Shown: positions 37,367-47,198, numbered from the stretch's first letter. The stretch: DNA of 64,000 nt from Pseudomonas bijieensis (GCF_013347965.1 NZ_CP048810.1:5579501-5643500), one strand, 5' to 3'. A program made the numbers and translations. The notes: generated by a model from the sequence alone, not told the origin.

Positions 37367-39403
37367 TCAGCGCTCCAGTTGTTTGTTTTCCTGCGCCACC
37401 ATCGAGGTGCCCGCCAGGGGTAGGCGCAAGGTAAAGCAGGTGCCTTGGCCCGGCGCCGACTGCACTTCCATCTGGCCCTTGTGGTTATTGGTGATGATGA
37501 AGTACGAGACCGACAACCCAAGGCCGGTGCCCTGGCCGATCTCCTTGGTGGTGAAGAAGGGTTCGAAGGTGCGCTTGCGCACGTTCTCGCTCATGCCGAT
37601 GCCGTTGTCCTCGACCTGGATTTCCGCCCACGGCGGATTCAACCGCGTACGCAGGATGATGCGCCCTGGCTCGCTGTCGTCCTGGCGTTGGTGGATCGCC
37701 TGGGCGGCGTTTTTCAGCAGGTTGAGCAGCACCTGTTCCAGCTCGTTGGCGGTGCCGGGCACCGGGCCCAGGTTCGGATCGAACTGACGGATGATCGCCT
37801 GGCCCTTGAAGTCGAAGCCGATCGCCAGGTCGAAGTCGTTACCGGCGATTTCCACCGCCTGGTCGATCAGCGCCGGTAGGTCACAGGGCGCCATCTGCCG
37901 TGTGCTGCGGCGGCTGAAGCTGAGCATGTGGGTGACGATTTTCGCGGCCCGGGCGCCGGCCTGCTGGATGCCGTCGAGCAACTGCGGGATCTCCCGGCTT
38001 TCCAGGTAGCGGTTGACCACCGGCAGTTCGATCCCCAGTTGCTCGGCCTGTTCGAGGTTCTTCGGCAATTCCGGCGACAGGCGCCGGCGGATGTTCTGCA
38101 CGTTGTGCAGGATGGCGCCCAGAGGGTTATTGATCTCATGGGCCATGCCCGCCGCGAGGCCGCCGACCGAGAGCATTTTCTCCGATTGCACCATCATTTC
38201 TTCCAGCGACAGGCGTTGGGTGATGTCATCGATGCGGATCACCACGCCCCGCCCGGCGCCGCCCATCAGTGGGTAGAACGTGAGGGCGTAATGCCGGGCT
38301 TCGTCGTCCTTGGTCCAGGTGACGCGCTCGATCTTGGCGACCGTATGTTGCTCGACGGTCTGTTTGAGCTGGGGCAAATACGGCTTGAGCGGTTCGAAGG
38401 CGAGGAAGATCGGCTGGTTCAGGGCCTCGTCCAGGCGCGTGCCGGAGAGGGCGCTGGCCTCCTGGTTCCATTGGGTGACGTAGAGCTGTTCGTCGAGGGC
38501 GATCAGCGCTGACGGCATGGAGTCGATGATGCTGTTGAGGTAATTCTGAAAGCCCGTGAGTTTTTTCTCGATCTTGCTGCGCACCTGGACTTCCAGTTCC
38601 AGCTTGCGATTGGTATGGCGGGTTTCTTCCGCCAGGCCCTGGGCCTGGTCGTAGGCGGCCTGGGAGTCGTCTCGCGCGCGCTTGAGTTGCTGCTCGCGGG
38701 CTTCGATCCGCGACAACATGGTGTTGAACGCCTCGGCCAGGCTACCGATCTCATCGTGATTGCCGCGTGCGGCGCGCAGGGAATAGTTCTCCTCGCGAGT
38801 GACCTGGCGCGAGAGTTCTTCGAGTTGATGAATCGGCTGGGTGATCAGGCGTTTGATCTGCTGGGCAATGATCAGCCACAGCAATACGCTGAAAATCAGG
38901 ATGCCGAGGCTGGCGGTCAGGGTGCCGGTGTAGAACGCGGTTGGCAGTTCGCTGCTGGCCACCAGTAACAGATGGCCCGGCAGCGTGCCGGGACGGGGCA
39001 GGGTGATGACCTGGTTGCTGCGAAATTCGTTCGCCTGCCAGGCTTGTATATTGCGGTAATGCTCCGGCAGCTTGAGCTTTTCGCCCTGTTGCAGTTGGGC
39101 CAGGCGTTCACCTTGGCCGTCGTACAGCGCCGCCGCCCGTAGCGGTGCGTAGCTGTTGAGCTCATCGAGCAGGCGCTGGGCACTTTGCGGCGATTGCAGG
39201 GCGTCGGAGATCAGGCTCGGGTTGGCCACCAGCCGGCCAATGGTCTGCAGGGCCTGGGGCGCCATGCTTTCCTGGGATATGTAGTAGGCGGCGCTGATAA
39301 AGGTCAGGTTGGCCACCAACAGGACAGTGGTCAACAACACCAACAGAGCGGCCAGCAGTTTCTGGCCGACCGGGAGGTTTTCAAGGCGCTGGCGCAATGG
39401 CAT
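37367..39403 (-). CDS. membrane sensor histidine kinase with HAMP and PAS domains
   Basis: A 678-residue kinase with membrane helices at about 14-38 and 163-183, a periplasmic domain between them, HAMP (about 185-237), coiled coil and PAS (about 285-400). The phospho-acceptor is in GGLAAGMAHEINNPLGAI, followed by a HATPase domain with NLLKNAAQAI and GTGLGLSVSYFI. No response regulator gene is adjacent, so it is an orphan kinase. PAO1 PA4398 is the positional match. It is followed at once by the adenosyltransferase gene. Signal unknown. Confidence 0.92.
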   Translation of the reverse strand: MPLRQRLENLPVGQKLLAALLVLLTTVLLVANLTFISAAYYISQESMAPQALQTIGRLVANPSLISDALQSPQSAQRLLDELNSYAPLRAAALYDGQGERLAQLQQGEKLKLPEHYRNIQAWQANEFRSNQVITLPRPGTLPGHLLLVASSELPTAFYTGTLTASLGILIFSVLLWLIIAQQIKRLITQPIHQLEELSRQVTREENYSLRAARGNHDEIGSLAEAFNTMLSRIEAREQQLKRARDDSQAAYDQAQGLAEETRHTNRKLELEVQVRSKIEKKLTGFQNYLNSIIDSMPSALIALDEQLYVTQWNQEASALSGTRLDEALNQPIFLAFEPLKPYLPQLKQTVEQHTVAKIERVTWTKDDEARHYALTFYPLMGGAGRGVVIRIDDITQRLSLEEMMVQSEKMLSVGGLAAGMAHEINNPLGAILHNVQNIRRRLSPELPKNLEQAEQLGIELPVVNRYLESREIPQLLDGIQQAGARAAKIVTHMLSFSRRSTRQMAPCDLPALIDQAVEIAGNDFDLAIGFDFKGQAIIRQFDPNLGPVPGTANELEQVLLNLLKNAAQAIHQRQDDSEPGRIILRTRLNPPWAEIQVEDNGIGMSENVRKRTFEPFFTTKEIGQGTGLGLSVSYFIITNNHKGQMEVQSAPGQGTCFTLRLPLAGTSMVAQENKQLER

Positions 39404-39449
39404 CAGACTCGTCGCTTAGAAGGAACACGAGGGCCAGCGTAGCCGCTGC

Positions 39450-40430
<981 letters not shown>

Positions 40431-40431
40431 T

Positions 40432-40437
40432 TATAAT
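40432..40437 (+). promoter_or_regulatory. -10 box of yajQ promoter
   Basis: A perfect TATAAT lies 72 bases before the yajQ ATG. The -35 region (near 40409) is a poor match, so an activator or extended contact may be needed. Confidence 0.5.
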
Positions 40438-40462
40438 GAGCCCGATTTTAACCACAAGCCAA

Positions 40463-40493
40463 GCGCGCGCCGTTGTCACTGGCGCGCCTTTTT
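40463..40493 (+). terminator. terminator-like hairpin in the yajQ leader (possible attenuator)
   Basis: The stem GCGCGCC/GGCGCGC (40465-40471 with 40481-40487) is followed by five T residues, then a ribosome site (TTTGGAG) and the ATG at 40510. It lies downstream of the TATAAT box and before the gene, the layout of an intrinsic attenuator. Confidence 0.5.
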
Positions 40494-40509
40494 ATTTGGA
40501 GAACACTAC

Positions 40510-40995
40510 ATGCCGTCATTCGACGTGGTATCCGAACTGGACAAACACGAAGTCACCAACGCGGTTGAAAACGCCGTCAAGGAACTCGACCGTCGTTATG
40601 ACCTCAAGGGTAAGGGCAGTTTCGAGTTCAAGGAAAAGGACCTGACCGTGAACCTGACCGCCGAGGCCGAGTTCCAGCTGGAGGCGATGATCGAAATCCT
40701 CAAACTGGCGCTGGTCAAGCGCAAGATCGACGTGCAGTGCCTTGAGGTCAAGGACGCCTACGCCTCGGGCAAGCTGATGAAGCAGGAAGCCGTACTCAAG
40801 GAAGGCATCGACAAGGAGCTGGCGAAGAAAATCGTCGCTCACATCAAAGATGCCAAGCTCAAGGTGCAAGCCGCCATCCAGGGCGAGCAGGTGCGCGTTA
40901 CGGGCAAGAAGCGTGACGACTTGCAGGAAGCCATCGCGGCACTGCGCGGCAAGGAATTCGGCATGCCACTGCAGTTCAATAACTTCCGCGATTGA
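40510..40995 (+). CDS. yajQ: YajQ family nucleotide-binding protein
   Basis: A 161-residue cytosolic protein with two ferredoxin-like domains in swapped order, [15 protein letters not shown] at the start and [15 protein letters not shown] at the end. Homologues bind RNA, and in Xanthomonas the homologue is a cyclic-di-GMP effector acting with a LysR regulator. It could therefore sense the product of a SadC-type cyclase, but that is inference. The start follows a hairpin/T-run leader. Confidence 0.95.
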   Translation: MPSFDVVSELDKHEVTNAVENAVKELDRRYDLKGKGSFEFKEKDLTVNLTAEAEFQLEAMIEILKLALVKRKIDVQCLEVKDAYASGKLMKQEAVLKEGIDKELAKKIVAHIKDAKLKVQAAIQGEQVRVTGKKRDDLQEAIAALRGKEFGMPLQFNNFRD

Positions 40996-41017
40996 CCCAC
41001 ATTTGTTGTGTATAGCC

Positions 41018-41150
41018 GTGGCGAGGGGGGATTTATCCCCGCTGGGCTGCGTAGCAGTCCCAGAACAGTCACCTCAATTTGTCTGATCCAACGAGTTGTC
41101 TGGTTTCAGGGCTGCTACGCAGCCCGGCGGGGATAAATCCCCTCGCCACA
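41018..41150. repeat. large palindromic repeat, GTGGCGAGGGG family
   Basis: The outer arms GTGGCGAGGGGGGATTTATCCCCGC and GCGGGGATAAATCCCCTCGCCAC enclose inner arms GGGCTGCGTAGCAG and CTGCTACGCAGCCC. It can form a long cruciform-like hairpin between yajQ and mscS. Confidence 0.88.
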
Positions 41151-41200
41151 ATGTGTTTCGATTGGTCTTTTTTCGCGGTAACAGGAATAAGGAGAGGTAG

Positions 41201-42043
41201 ATGGACTTGAACGCTGAAGTGGACAACCTGGTCAAGGCTTCCCAGACCTGGATCCCCATGATCATGGAATATGGCAGCCGTGTGCTGCTGGCGGTCATCA
41301 CCCTGGCCATCGGCTGGTGGTTGATCAACAAGGTGACGCAGAAACTGGGTGCGTTGCTGGCCTTGCGTAACGCCGACCTGGCACTGCAAGGGTTTATCAG
41401 TACCCTGGCCAACATCATCCTGAAGATATTGCTGATCGTCAGTGTCGCCTCGATGATCGGTGTGGAAACCACTTCGTTCGTCGCGGCCATTGGTGCGGCC
41501 GGCCTGGCGATTGGCCTGGCCTTGCAAGGCAGCCTGGCGAACTTCGCCGGCGGCGTGCTGATCCTGCTGTTCCGCCCGTTCCGTATCGGTGACTGGATCG
41601 AAGCCCAGGGTGTGGCCGGTACAGTCGACAGCATCCAGATCTTCCATACGGTATTGCGTACCGGTGACAACAAGACCGTCATTGTGCCGAACGGCAATCT
41701 GTCGAACGGCATCATCACCAACACCAATCGCCAGCCGACCCGCAAGGTCGTGTTCGATGTAGGCGTGGATTACCAGGCCGACCTGCAAAAGGCCCGGGAG
41801 GTGTTGCTGGAATTGGCCAAGGATGAGCGCGTGCTGACTGATCCGGCACCTGAAGCGGTGATTTCCACCTTGGGTGACAGTTCCATCACGGTGTCGCTGC
41901 GCATTTGGGTCAAGACCGCGGACTACTGGAACGTAATGTTCATGCTCAATGAGCAGGCGCGAGATCGTTTGAAGGATGCGGGGATTGATATTCCGTTTCC
42001 ACAACGAGTGATTCGGGTAGTTCAGGAATCGACCTCGGCGTAA
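41201..42043 (+). CDS. mscS: small-conductance mechanosensitive channel, MscS family
   Basis: A 280-residue inner-membrane channel that opens under tension to release solutes. It has three helices, with the pore-lining third helix GAAGLAIGLALQGSLANFAGG, then a beta domain (FRIGDWIEAQGVAGTVDSI) and the C-terminal alpha/beta cage ending in IPFPQRVIRVV. Length is near that of E. coli MscS. The ribosome site AAGGAGAGG is strong. PAO1 PA4394 is the match and completes the PA4405-PA4394 block. Confidence 0.94.
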   Translation: MDLNAEVDNLVKASQTWIPMIMEYGSRVLLAVITLAIGWWLINKVTQKLGALLALRNADLALQGFISTLANIILKILLIVSVASMIGVETTSFVAAIGAAGLAIGLALQGSLANFAGGVLILLFRPFRIGDWIEAQGVAGTVDSIQIFHTVLRTGDNKTVIVPNGNLSNGIITNTNRQPTRKVVFDVGVDYQADLQKAREVLLELAKDERVLTDPAPEAVISTLGDSSITVSLRIWVKTADYWNVMFMLNEQARDRLKDAGIDIPFPQRVIRVVQESTSA

Positions 42044-42100
42044 TGCTCGAATGGTTGTTGTTTGACCTTTAGGTCAGGCCTTGCGTAAAAAGTTGATCCA

Positions 42101-42136
42101 ATAAAAAAGGCCCATCCGAAGATGGGCCTTTTTTTG
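42101..42136. terminator. bidirectional terminator between mscS and oprD
   Basis: Stem GGCCCATC-CGAA-GATGGGCC with A6 before and T7 after. It serves both convergent genes. Confidence 0.93.
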
Positions 42137-42161
42137 ATTACCGCAAACTGACTTTCGGCAA

Positions 42162-43505
42162 TTACAGAACCGAAATCGGGTAGTCGACGATCAGGCGGAA
42201 CTCTTTGACGTCGCCTTCAGTTTCGTCGGCGTTAGCGTAGTGCCAAGCTTGACGAATGCGGAAGGAAAGATCTTTGGCCGGGCCAGACTGAACAACGTAC
42301 TTGGCTTCGAAGTTGGTTTCGTTATGTTTGCCATTGTCGCCGTAACCCAAAGCGGCGTATGGGCTGCTGGCGTCCACTTTGCTACCGTCGATATCCCAAC
42401 CTTTAACGTAACGGGTCATGAAGCTCAGACCAGGAACGCCGTACTCAGCCATCTTCAGGTCGTAACGGATCTGGGCAGATTTCTCGTTAGGTGCGTTGAA
42501 GTCGGAGTACTGGATGGAGTTGGCGAGGAAGATCGAGTCGCCACCGCGGTTGGTGGAACCGCTGTGACCACCTACGCCGATGTAGTCGAACGGCGTGTCA
42601 CCGTTGATTTTCTGGAAGGCGACGGTGATGGTGTGCGCTTTCAGGAACGAGAAAGCAGCGGCCAGGGAGAACGCGGTGTTGCTGATGTCACCGGCTTTGG
42701 AACTGCCGGTGTCGGTGGTACGGTAGATGTTACCGTCCAGGTTCAGCGACTGATCGCCACCCATTGGGATGGTGTAGTTCAGGTTACCGTAGTACTGGTT
42801 CCAGATGTCTTCCAGCTGGGCACCGTAGAGCGATGCGCTCAGGTTTTCGGTGATGGCGTATTTACCACCAGCGTAGTCGATGGTGTTGGCTTCTACGCCG
42901 GCATAGGTTGCATACAGGCCGCCGTTACGAGCATTTTTGTCCTGGCTGGTTGCCGAGTAGAAGTGACCGGCTTCGAGGTCCAGGTCTTTGACTTCGCTGC
43001 TCTGCAGTTGGAAACCGCTGGCAGTTTGAGGCAGGACGCGGGAACCACCTACAGCGAACACTGGAGCAGTGCTTGGCTGCATGTCACCGACTTTCAGCTC
43101 GGTCTTGGAAACGCGGAATTTGACTGCTGCACCCGCTTTACCCTGGCTGTCGTTGACGTCGCCATCGGCATCGCGGCTCATGTTGCCAGTGCCGCCAGTG
43201 CCGTCGCCACCGTCCAGCTTGACTGCCAGGTAGCCAAACGCATCAACGCCGACGCCTACGGTACCTTGGGTGTAGCCGGAGCTGAAGTTGCCCCAGATAC
43301 CTTGGGTCCAGTCTTTCTGGTCGGTTGAGCCGTCTTTGCGATCACGGTTGAAATAGTAGTTGCGAAGCAGCAAGTCGAACTTGGCGTCTTCAACAAAACC
43401 TTTGGCTTCAGCCTGGTCACTTACGAAAGGTGCGGCCGAGGCCATTTGAGTACTGGCTGCTGCTGCAACGGCCAGTGCGATCATGCTCCACTTCATCACG
43501 CGCAT
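42162..43505 (-). CDS. oprD: OprD family outer-membrane porin
   Basis: A 447-residue porin with a signal peptide (about 1-24, cut near ASA|APF), then an 18-strand barrel with the OprD N-terminal sequence DQAEAKGFVEDAKFDLLLRN region and a C-terminal aromatic/hydrophobic strand ending VDYPISVL. OprD proteins take up basic amino acids and related small substrates, and in P. aeruginosa carbapenems. The neighbours HIT-slyX-csp-dps-aspS match PA0958-PA0963, supporting orthology with oprD itself rather than another paralogue. Ribosome site AAAGGAGC precedes ATG 43505; the next Met, four codons in, is a possible alternative. Confidence 0.92.
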   Translation of the reverse strand: MRVMKWSMIALAVAAAASTQMASAAPFVSDQAEAKGFVEDAKFDLLLRNYYFNRDRKDGSTDQKDWTQGIWGNFSSGYTQGTVGVGVDAFGYLAVKLDGGDGTGGTGNMSRDADGDVNDSQGKAGAAVKFRVSKTELKVGDMQPSTAPVFAVGGSRVLPQTASGFQLQSSEVKDLDLEAGHFYSATSQDKNARNGGLYATYAGVEANTIDYAGGKYAITENLSASLYGAQLEDIWNQYYGNLNYTIPMGGDQSLNLDGNIYRTTDTGSSKAGDISNTAFSLAAAFSFLKAHTITVAFQKINGDTPFDYIGVGGHSGSTNRGGDSIFLANSIQYSDFNAPNEKSAQIRYDLKMAEYGVPGLSFMTRYVKGWDIDGSKVDASSPYAALGYGDNGKHNETNFEAKYVVQSGPAKDLSFRIRQAWHYANADETEGDVKEFRLIVDYPISVL

Positions 43506-43610
43506 CGTGATTTGCTCCTTTGGTTTTAGAAGAGTACTGCCGTCCCACCTGTTTTATTATCTGGGCGGCTCTTTCTTTTTGTGTCGGCGCAAACTTATAT
43601 CACGCCGACC

Positions 43611-43745
43611 CTATTGGCGATACTTGCCCATGTAACCTTTCAGCTTCTTTACGACCATGTCGCCAATGGCTCGATCCATGTCGCATTTCAGCTGATCCGA
43701 CGCAACCGTATTCACAACTTTAATGTTGTTTTTCTTTTCCGGCAT
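43611..43745 (-). CDS. candidate small protein (44 aa) upstream of oprD
   Basis: An open frame from ATG 43745 to TAG 43611 on the same strand as oprD, ending 105 bases before the porin start. It encodes a basic, lysine-rich peptide starting MPEKKNNIKVVNTVASD and ending KKLKGYMGKYRQ, with an amphipathic helix in the middle (DMDRAIGDMVVKKLKG). Codon choice and amino-acid balance look protein-like, unlike random frames around it. The ribosome site is weak (GACGGACT). A hairpin GTCGGCG/CGCCGAC (43583-43609) follows directly. It may be an independent small gene or a leader ORF of oprD. Confidence 0.5.
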   Translation of the reverse strand: MPEKKNNIKVVNTVASDQLKCDMDRAIGDMVVKKLKGYMGKYRQ

Positions 43746-44387
43746 CGGTGTAAAGAGTCCGTCATTACCGCGCTTGAAGCTCCTGAGGGCAGCCTTGCCA
43801 CTTTAATTTGTATGTCTGAAAGGTCTCGCTTCCGGCGAGGCCTTTCAGGCGATATGGGGATGAATGCAACAAGCATGCTCAAACCCGAATTTCGTTTACA
43901 TTTTTTTCACATTTTACCGCTTGTCGTGGTGAAACCTCATGAAACCGGGCTCCAAAGGCCTTGTTTTAAATAGGGTTGACTGCCGTGCGGCTCTCGTGTT
44001 TGGCATCGGCAAACGTCGCGAGACAACCCAAAACGTTACCGGTTCACCCTACCCAGTGAGTAAATCACGGATACTTTGTGCACTGAGCGTAGACGCACTG
44101 TGCTGTTTTGGTGCAAAAATTTTTCAAGCTGTACGAAAATCTTACAGCTGCGCCGCTTTGCCCGAGCCCTGGCGCGGTCCTGTCAGGGCTGTGTCGTGCC
44201 GCTTGCGCTGTGTTGGTGCGCCAGCTTGCACGGGTTGATGCCAGGCGTTGAAAAAAACATTCGAAGTGCGCCATCGAGGCGCTACGCAGTGATCGATCCG
44301 GCGTTCGGGGTTATGCTGCTAGCCTGTGTCCGGTACAGGCCTGCGGGTCGTTGCGCCGGGCAGAATCAATAACGAGGAGTACGCGCG
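43746..44387. other. long gap upstream of HIT gene, with one strong hairpin
   Basis: A 642-base stretch with no supportable gene. A near-perfect 14-bp hairpin CTGAAAGGTCTCGC-TTCCG-GCGAGGCCTTTCAG lies at 43816-43848 without a T run on either side, so it is not a simple terminator. The region around 43885-43920 and 44110-44150 is AT rich and may hold promoters for oprD or the HIT gene; no clear box pair was found. Confidence 0.5.
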
Positions 44388-44813
44388 GTGTTTGCCTTAG
44401 ATCCACGACTGCAACAAGACACATTGCCCATCGGCGATTTCCCGTTGTGCCGGTTGCTCTTGTCCAATGACTCCAACTACCCGTGGTTCATCCTCGTACC
44501 GCGGCGAGAAAATATCAGTGAATTGTTTCAGTTGGATGACGCCGATCAATTGCAGTTGTGGAAAGAAACCACGGCATTGGCCGAAACCCTCAAGGATTCG
44601 TTCGATGCCGACAAGATGAACGTTGCAACCTTGGGTAACGTCGTCAGTCAATTGCATATGCATGTCATCGTGCGCAAGCGTGATGATGCCGCCTGGCCTG
44701 CGCCGGTCTGGGGCAAGCACCCGGCCCAGCCTTATAATGAAGAGCAGGTGATTGCCATTCGTGAGCGCTTGCGCGTGGCCCTGGCCGATGATTTCAAGTT
44801 TCTGGAGGGCTGA
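44388..44813 (+). CDS. HIT domain protein
   Basis: A 141-residue nucleotide hydrolase/transferase-like protein. The histidine triad reads QLHMHVIVRK, with the N-terminal FILVPRRENISE strand. The last part (KHPAQPYNEEQVIAIRERL) is typical of this short group. The start is a GTG at 44388 with a GAGGAG ribosome site. It is followed after three bases by slyX. PA0959 match; substrate unknown. Confidence 0.93.
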   Translation: MFALDPRLQQDTLPIGDFPLCRLLLSNDSNYPWFILVPRRENISELFQLDDADQLQLWKETTALAETLKDSFDADKMNVATLGNVVSQLHMHVIVRKRDDAAWPAPVWGKHPAQPYNEEQVIAIRERLRVALADDFKFLEG

Positions 44814-44816
44814 ACC

Positions 44817-45023
44817 ATGAACCTCGAAGAACGAGTAACCGATCTGGAAAGCCGCCTGGCCTTTCAGGATGACACCATCCAGGCGTTGAATGACGTGCTG
44901 GTGGAGCAACAGCGAATTGTCGAGCGTTTGCAACTGCAAATGGCGGCGTTGCTCAAGCGTCAGGAAGAAATGGCCGGGCAGTTCGAGTCTTTCGAAGAAG
45001 AGGCGCCGCCCCCTCATTACTGA
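44817..45023 (+). CDS. slyX: SlyX family protein
   Basis: A 68-residue coiled-coil protein ([19 protein letters not shown] then [15 protein letters not shown]) ending in the proline-rich PPPHY motif that defines SlyX. Its function is unknown; the E. coli gene is named for its position next to slyD. It starts three bases after the HIT stop and is followed by a terminator. Confidence 0.93.
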   Translation: MNLEERVTDLESRLAFQDDTIQALNDVLVEQQRIVERLQLQMAALLKRQEEMAGQFESFEEEAPPPHY

Positions 45024-45040
45024 CCTGGCCGATTGGCAGG

Positions 45041-45083
45041 CAATAAAAAACCGCGAGCAGCCAGGCTGCATCGCGGTTTTTTT
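45041..45083. terminator. bidirectional terminator between slyX and the cold-shock gene
   Basis: Stem AAAACCGCGA-GCAG...CTGC-TCGCGGTTTT with A and T runs on both sides. It serves both convergent genes. Confidence 0.92.
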
Positions 45084-45092
45084 ACGCTTGGA

Positions 45093-45698
45093 TCAGCGGC
45101 GCGGCAGCGCGGCGATCACATCTTCGGCCTGCAGGCCCTTGTCACGGTTCATGACGGAGAACTCCACGCGCTGGCCTTCCACCAGGACGCGATGGCCTTC
45201 GCCACGAATGGCCCGGAAATGCACGAAAATGTCATCGCCGGAGTCGCGGGAGATGAAGCCGAACCCTTTGGAGGTGTTGAACCACTTCACCGTACCGGTA
45301 TCGCGGTTGGACATGTCGTAGTTCTGCGCTGCGGCGGCCGGCGAGGACTTCTTGTAGAAGCTGACGGCCAGGTGCAGTGCCACGGCGAGCAGTGCTGCGC
45401 CCAGGCTGAACAGAATGGCCGGTTGACCGCCGATTTCCGGCATAGGCGCCAGCAGGGCCAGGGTTTGCAGGGCAACGGCCAGCACCAGCAGGGCGCTGAC
45501 CAGATTTTGCAGTTGATGACGTGGACCTTTGTTCCAGTAAGGGATAACCGGTGCGAGGGTCAGGTTGAGCAGGCCGAAGAAGGCCAGGTACAGTGCGTCG
45601 GGGTGTTGCAGGTAAGGTGTGGCTTCGGAACCCAGGCTAGGGATGAAGGACAGCAGCAGGGCAGCTGCGCCCATTAGCAAGTGGACGATTTTCAACAT
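45093..45698 (-). CDS. membrane-anchored cold-shock domain protein
   Basis: A 201-residue fusion. The first 125 residues contain four hydrophobic helices (about 5-25, 40-60, 72-92, 100-122). The last 70 residues are a complete cold-shock domain with RNP1 KGFGFI and RNP2 DIFVHF, starting at DTGTVKWFN. It should tether an RNA/DNA-binding domain to the inner membrane. An internal ATG (45314, MSNRDTGTV) would yield the soluble domain alone. PA0961 is the positional match, annotated simply as cold-shock protein. Substrate unknown. Confidence 0.88.
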   Translation of the reverse strand: MLKIVHLLMGAAALLLSFIPSLGSEATPYLQHPDALYLAFFGLLNLTLAPVIPYWNKGPRHQLQNLVSALLVLAVALQTLALLAPMPEIGGQPAILFSLGAALLAVALHLAVSFYKKSSPAAAAQNYDMSNRDTGTVKWFNTSKGFGFISRDSGDDIFVHFRAIRGEGHRVLVEGQRVEFSVMNRDKGLQAEDVIAALPRR

Positions 45699-46092
45699 TT
45701 TGATTGGCTCACGGTTAAGACAGATCACAAGGAAGAGCTGGTCGGGGGCGGTTCGCTTCGAAACAATGAGAGGCGTTGGACACGTACCCGAATCAGCCTA
45801 TGCGCTACGCCCGGGAAAATAAGCGTAGCGACACACTGCCTATTTAACAGCAAAGCCCCGGCCTTCTCAAACTCGTTACGGGCGCGTACCGCGCTGTTCG
45901 TCGGCCAGGAAAGACCGCAGGTGCTTGAAGGTGCCAGGCAAACGGCGTTGAATTCCCTGGGGGGGGCGGAACCGCCCGCTGTCCCTGCTTGTCGGTTCAG
46001 GAGGGCTGGCGATCTGTCGCAGGCCATAGGCGGCCAAAACCACTAGAGTTTGGGGCGTTGTCGAATTCATCACCGTCAGGAGATCAACCAAC
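45699..46092. promoter_or_regulatory. cold-shock gene / dps divergent control region
   Basis: A 394-base gap without a gene. It contains two inverted repeats: CGCTACGC with GCGTAGCG (45803-45830, 12-base loop), on the side of the cold-shock gene leader, and GGGGCGG-AA-CCGCCC (about 45964-45978). TAGAGT near 46044 may be the dps -10 box. No confident OxyR site was recognised. Confidence 0.4.
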
Positions 46093-46563
46093 ATGGCAAT
46101 TGATATCGGTATCAGTGAAGAAGACCGCAAATCCATCGTCGACGGGCTTTCGCGCCTGCTGTCGGACACCTATGTGCTGTATCTCAAGACCCACAATTTC
46201 CACTGGAACGTCACGGGGCCGATGTTTCGGACGCTGCACCTGATGTTCGAGGAGCAATACAACGAGCTGGCCCTGGCGGTGGACCTGATCGCCGAGCGAA
46301 TCCGCGCCCTGGGCTTTCCGGCCCCGGGTGCCTACTCGGTGTACGCGCGCTTGTCTTCCATCAAGGAAGAGGAAGGCGTGCCTGGCGCCGAAGACATGAT
46401 CCGGCAACTGGTCGAGGGCCAGGAAGCGGTGACGCGTACGGCCCGTGGCATCTTTCCTTTATTGGACAAGGTCAGTGATGAGCCCACCGCCGACCTGCTG
46501 ACCCAGCGTATGCAGGTTCACGAAAAGACCGCGTGGATGTTGCGCGCGCTGCTGGAGGGCTAA
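46093..46563 (+). CDS. dps: Dps-family DNA-binding ferritin
   Basis: A 156-residue four-helix bundle of the miniferritin family that stores iron and shields DNA during oxidative stress or starvation. The ferroxidase-site residues lie in [12 protein letters not shown] and [19 protein letters not shown]. The ribosome site is AGGAGATC. It matches PA0962 by position. No long basic N-terminal tail, so direct DNA binding may be weak. Confidence 0.93.
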   Translation: MAIDIGISEEDRKSIVDGLSRLLSDTYVLYLKTHNFHWNVTGPMFRTLHLMFEEQYNELALAVDLIAERIRALGFPAPGAYSVYARLSSIKEEEGVPGAEDMIRQLVEGQEAVTRTARGIFPLLDKVSDEPTADLLTQRMQVHEKTAWMLRALLEG

Positions 46564-46772
46564 TAAACCCCAGGCAGGTGATGACGCGGTGTGGGCAGTA
46601 TTCCCTGCCCGTGGCGTGTAGGACGGCGTAATTCGTCGCCTGCCTGCTGTTGGCTTGTCCTACGTCCATGGTCATAAAGTCGTCTGGAACTGGCCATGCC
46701 GTTGAGCTTCCATAGAGCCACAGATGGGTTGTCCCAACTGAAAGGCTCGTATGGCAAAGGAGTGTCAACGGT

Positions 46773-47117
46773 ATGATTCAAGGAAAAGAACCGGGGGAAG
46801 GTGTGCATGGACGATTGCAGTCCATCAGCGTCGATCCATTCGTCAGGGGATTCGATATGCAGTTGGCCCGTCCCCTGGCCCGATCCATTCGTCTGAACGG
46901 GTTCGCCACCTGTCTGCGGCTGGAGCAGGTCTATTGGGATATCCTCGGCGACATGGCCCAGCTCAACAGCTGTTCCATCAGTGCGTTGCTGTCCCATGTG
47001 GACAGGGAGGTGCACCTGCGCCATGGCGGCGTGCGCAATTTCAGCGCGCTGGTGCGTGTGGTTTGCGTGGTGCACAGTTTGAAGGACACCGCGTTGGAGG
47101 TCGCGGGCAATCATTGA
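46773..47117 (+). CDS. ribbon-helix-helix domain protein
   Basis: A 114-residue protein. The C-terminal two-thirds (about 36-105) match the RHH_4 type: RSIRLNGFATCLRLEQVYWD strand and helix, then SALLSHVDREV and FSALVRVVCVVHSL. Proteins of this kind are dimeric DNA-binding regulators; the target is unknown. The ATG at 46773 has AAAGGAG as ribosome site. It lies between dps and the zinc-ribbon gene, and a hairpin (47158-47190) follows. Confidence 0.8.
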   Translation: MIQGKEPGEGVHGRLQSISVDPFVRGFDMQLARPLARSIRLNGFATCLRLEQVYWDILGDMAQLNSCSISALLSHVDREVHLRHGGVRNFSALVRVVCVVHSLKDTALEVAGNH

Positions 47118-47157
47118 CGGGGTACCTGCCCGGTTGATGGCTGGGCCGGACCGCAAA

Positions 47158-47190
47158 CGGCCTGTGCGCTTACGGCTGCACAGGCCGCAT
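47158..47190 (+). terminator. hairpin terminator after the RHH gene
   Basis: Stem CGGCCTGTGC with GCACAGGCCG, loop of 10, followed by CATTT. The stem is strong but the T run is short. Confidence 0.6.
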
Positions 47191-47198
47191 TTAATGGA

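Noticed and set aside
43816..43848. terminator or small RNA end in the oprD/HIT gap
   Set aside because: The 14-bp hairpin has no T run on either strand; kept only as an unexplained hairpin.
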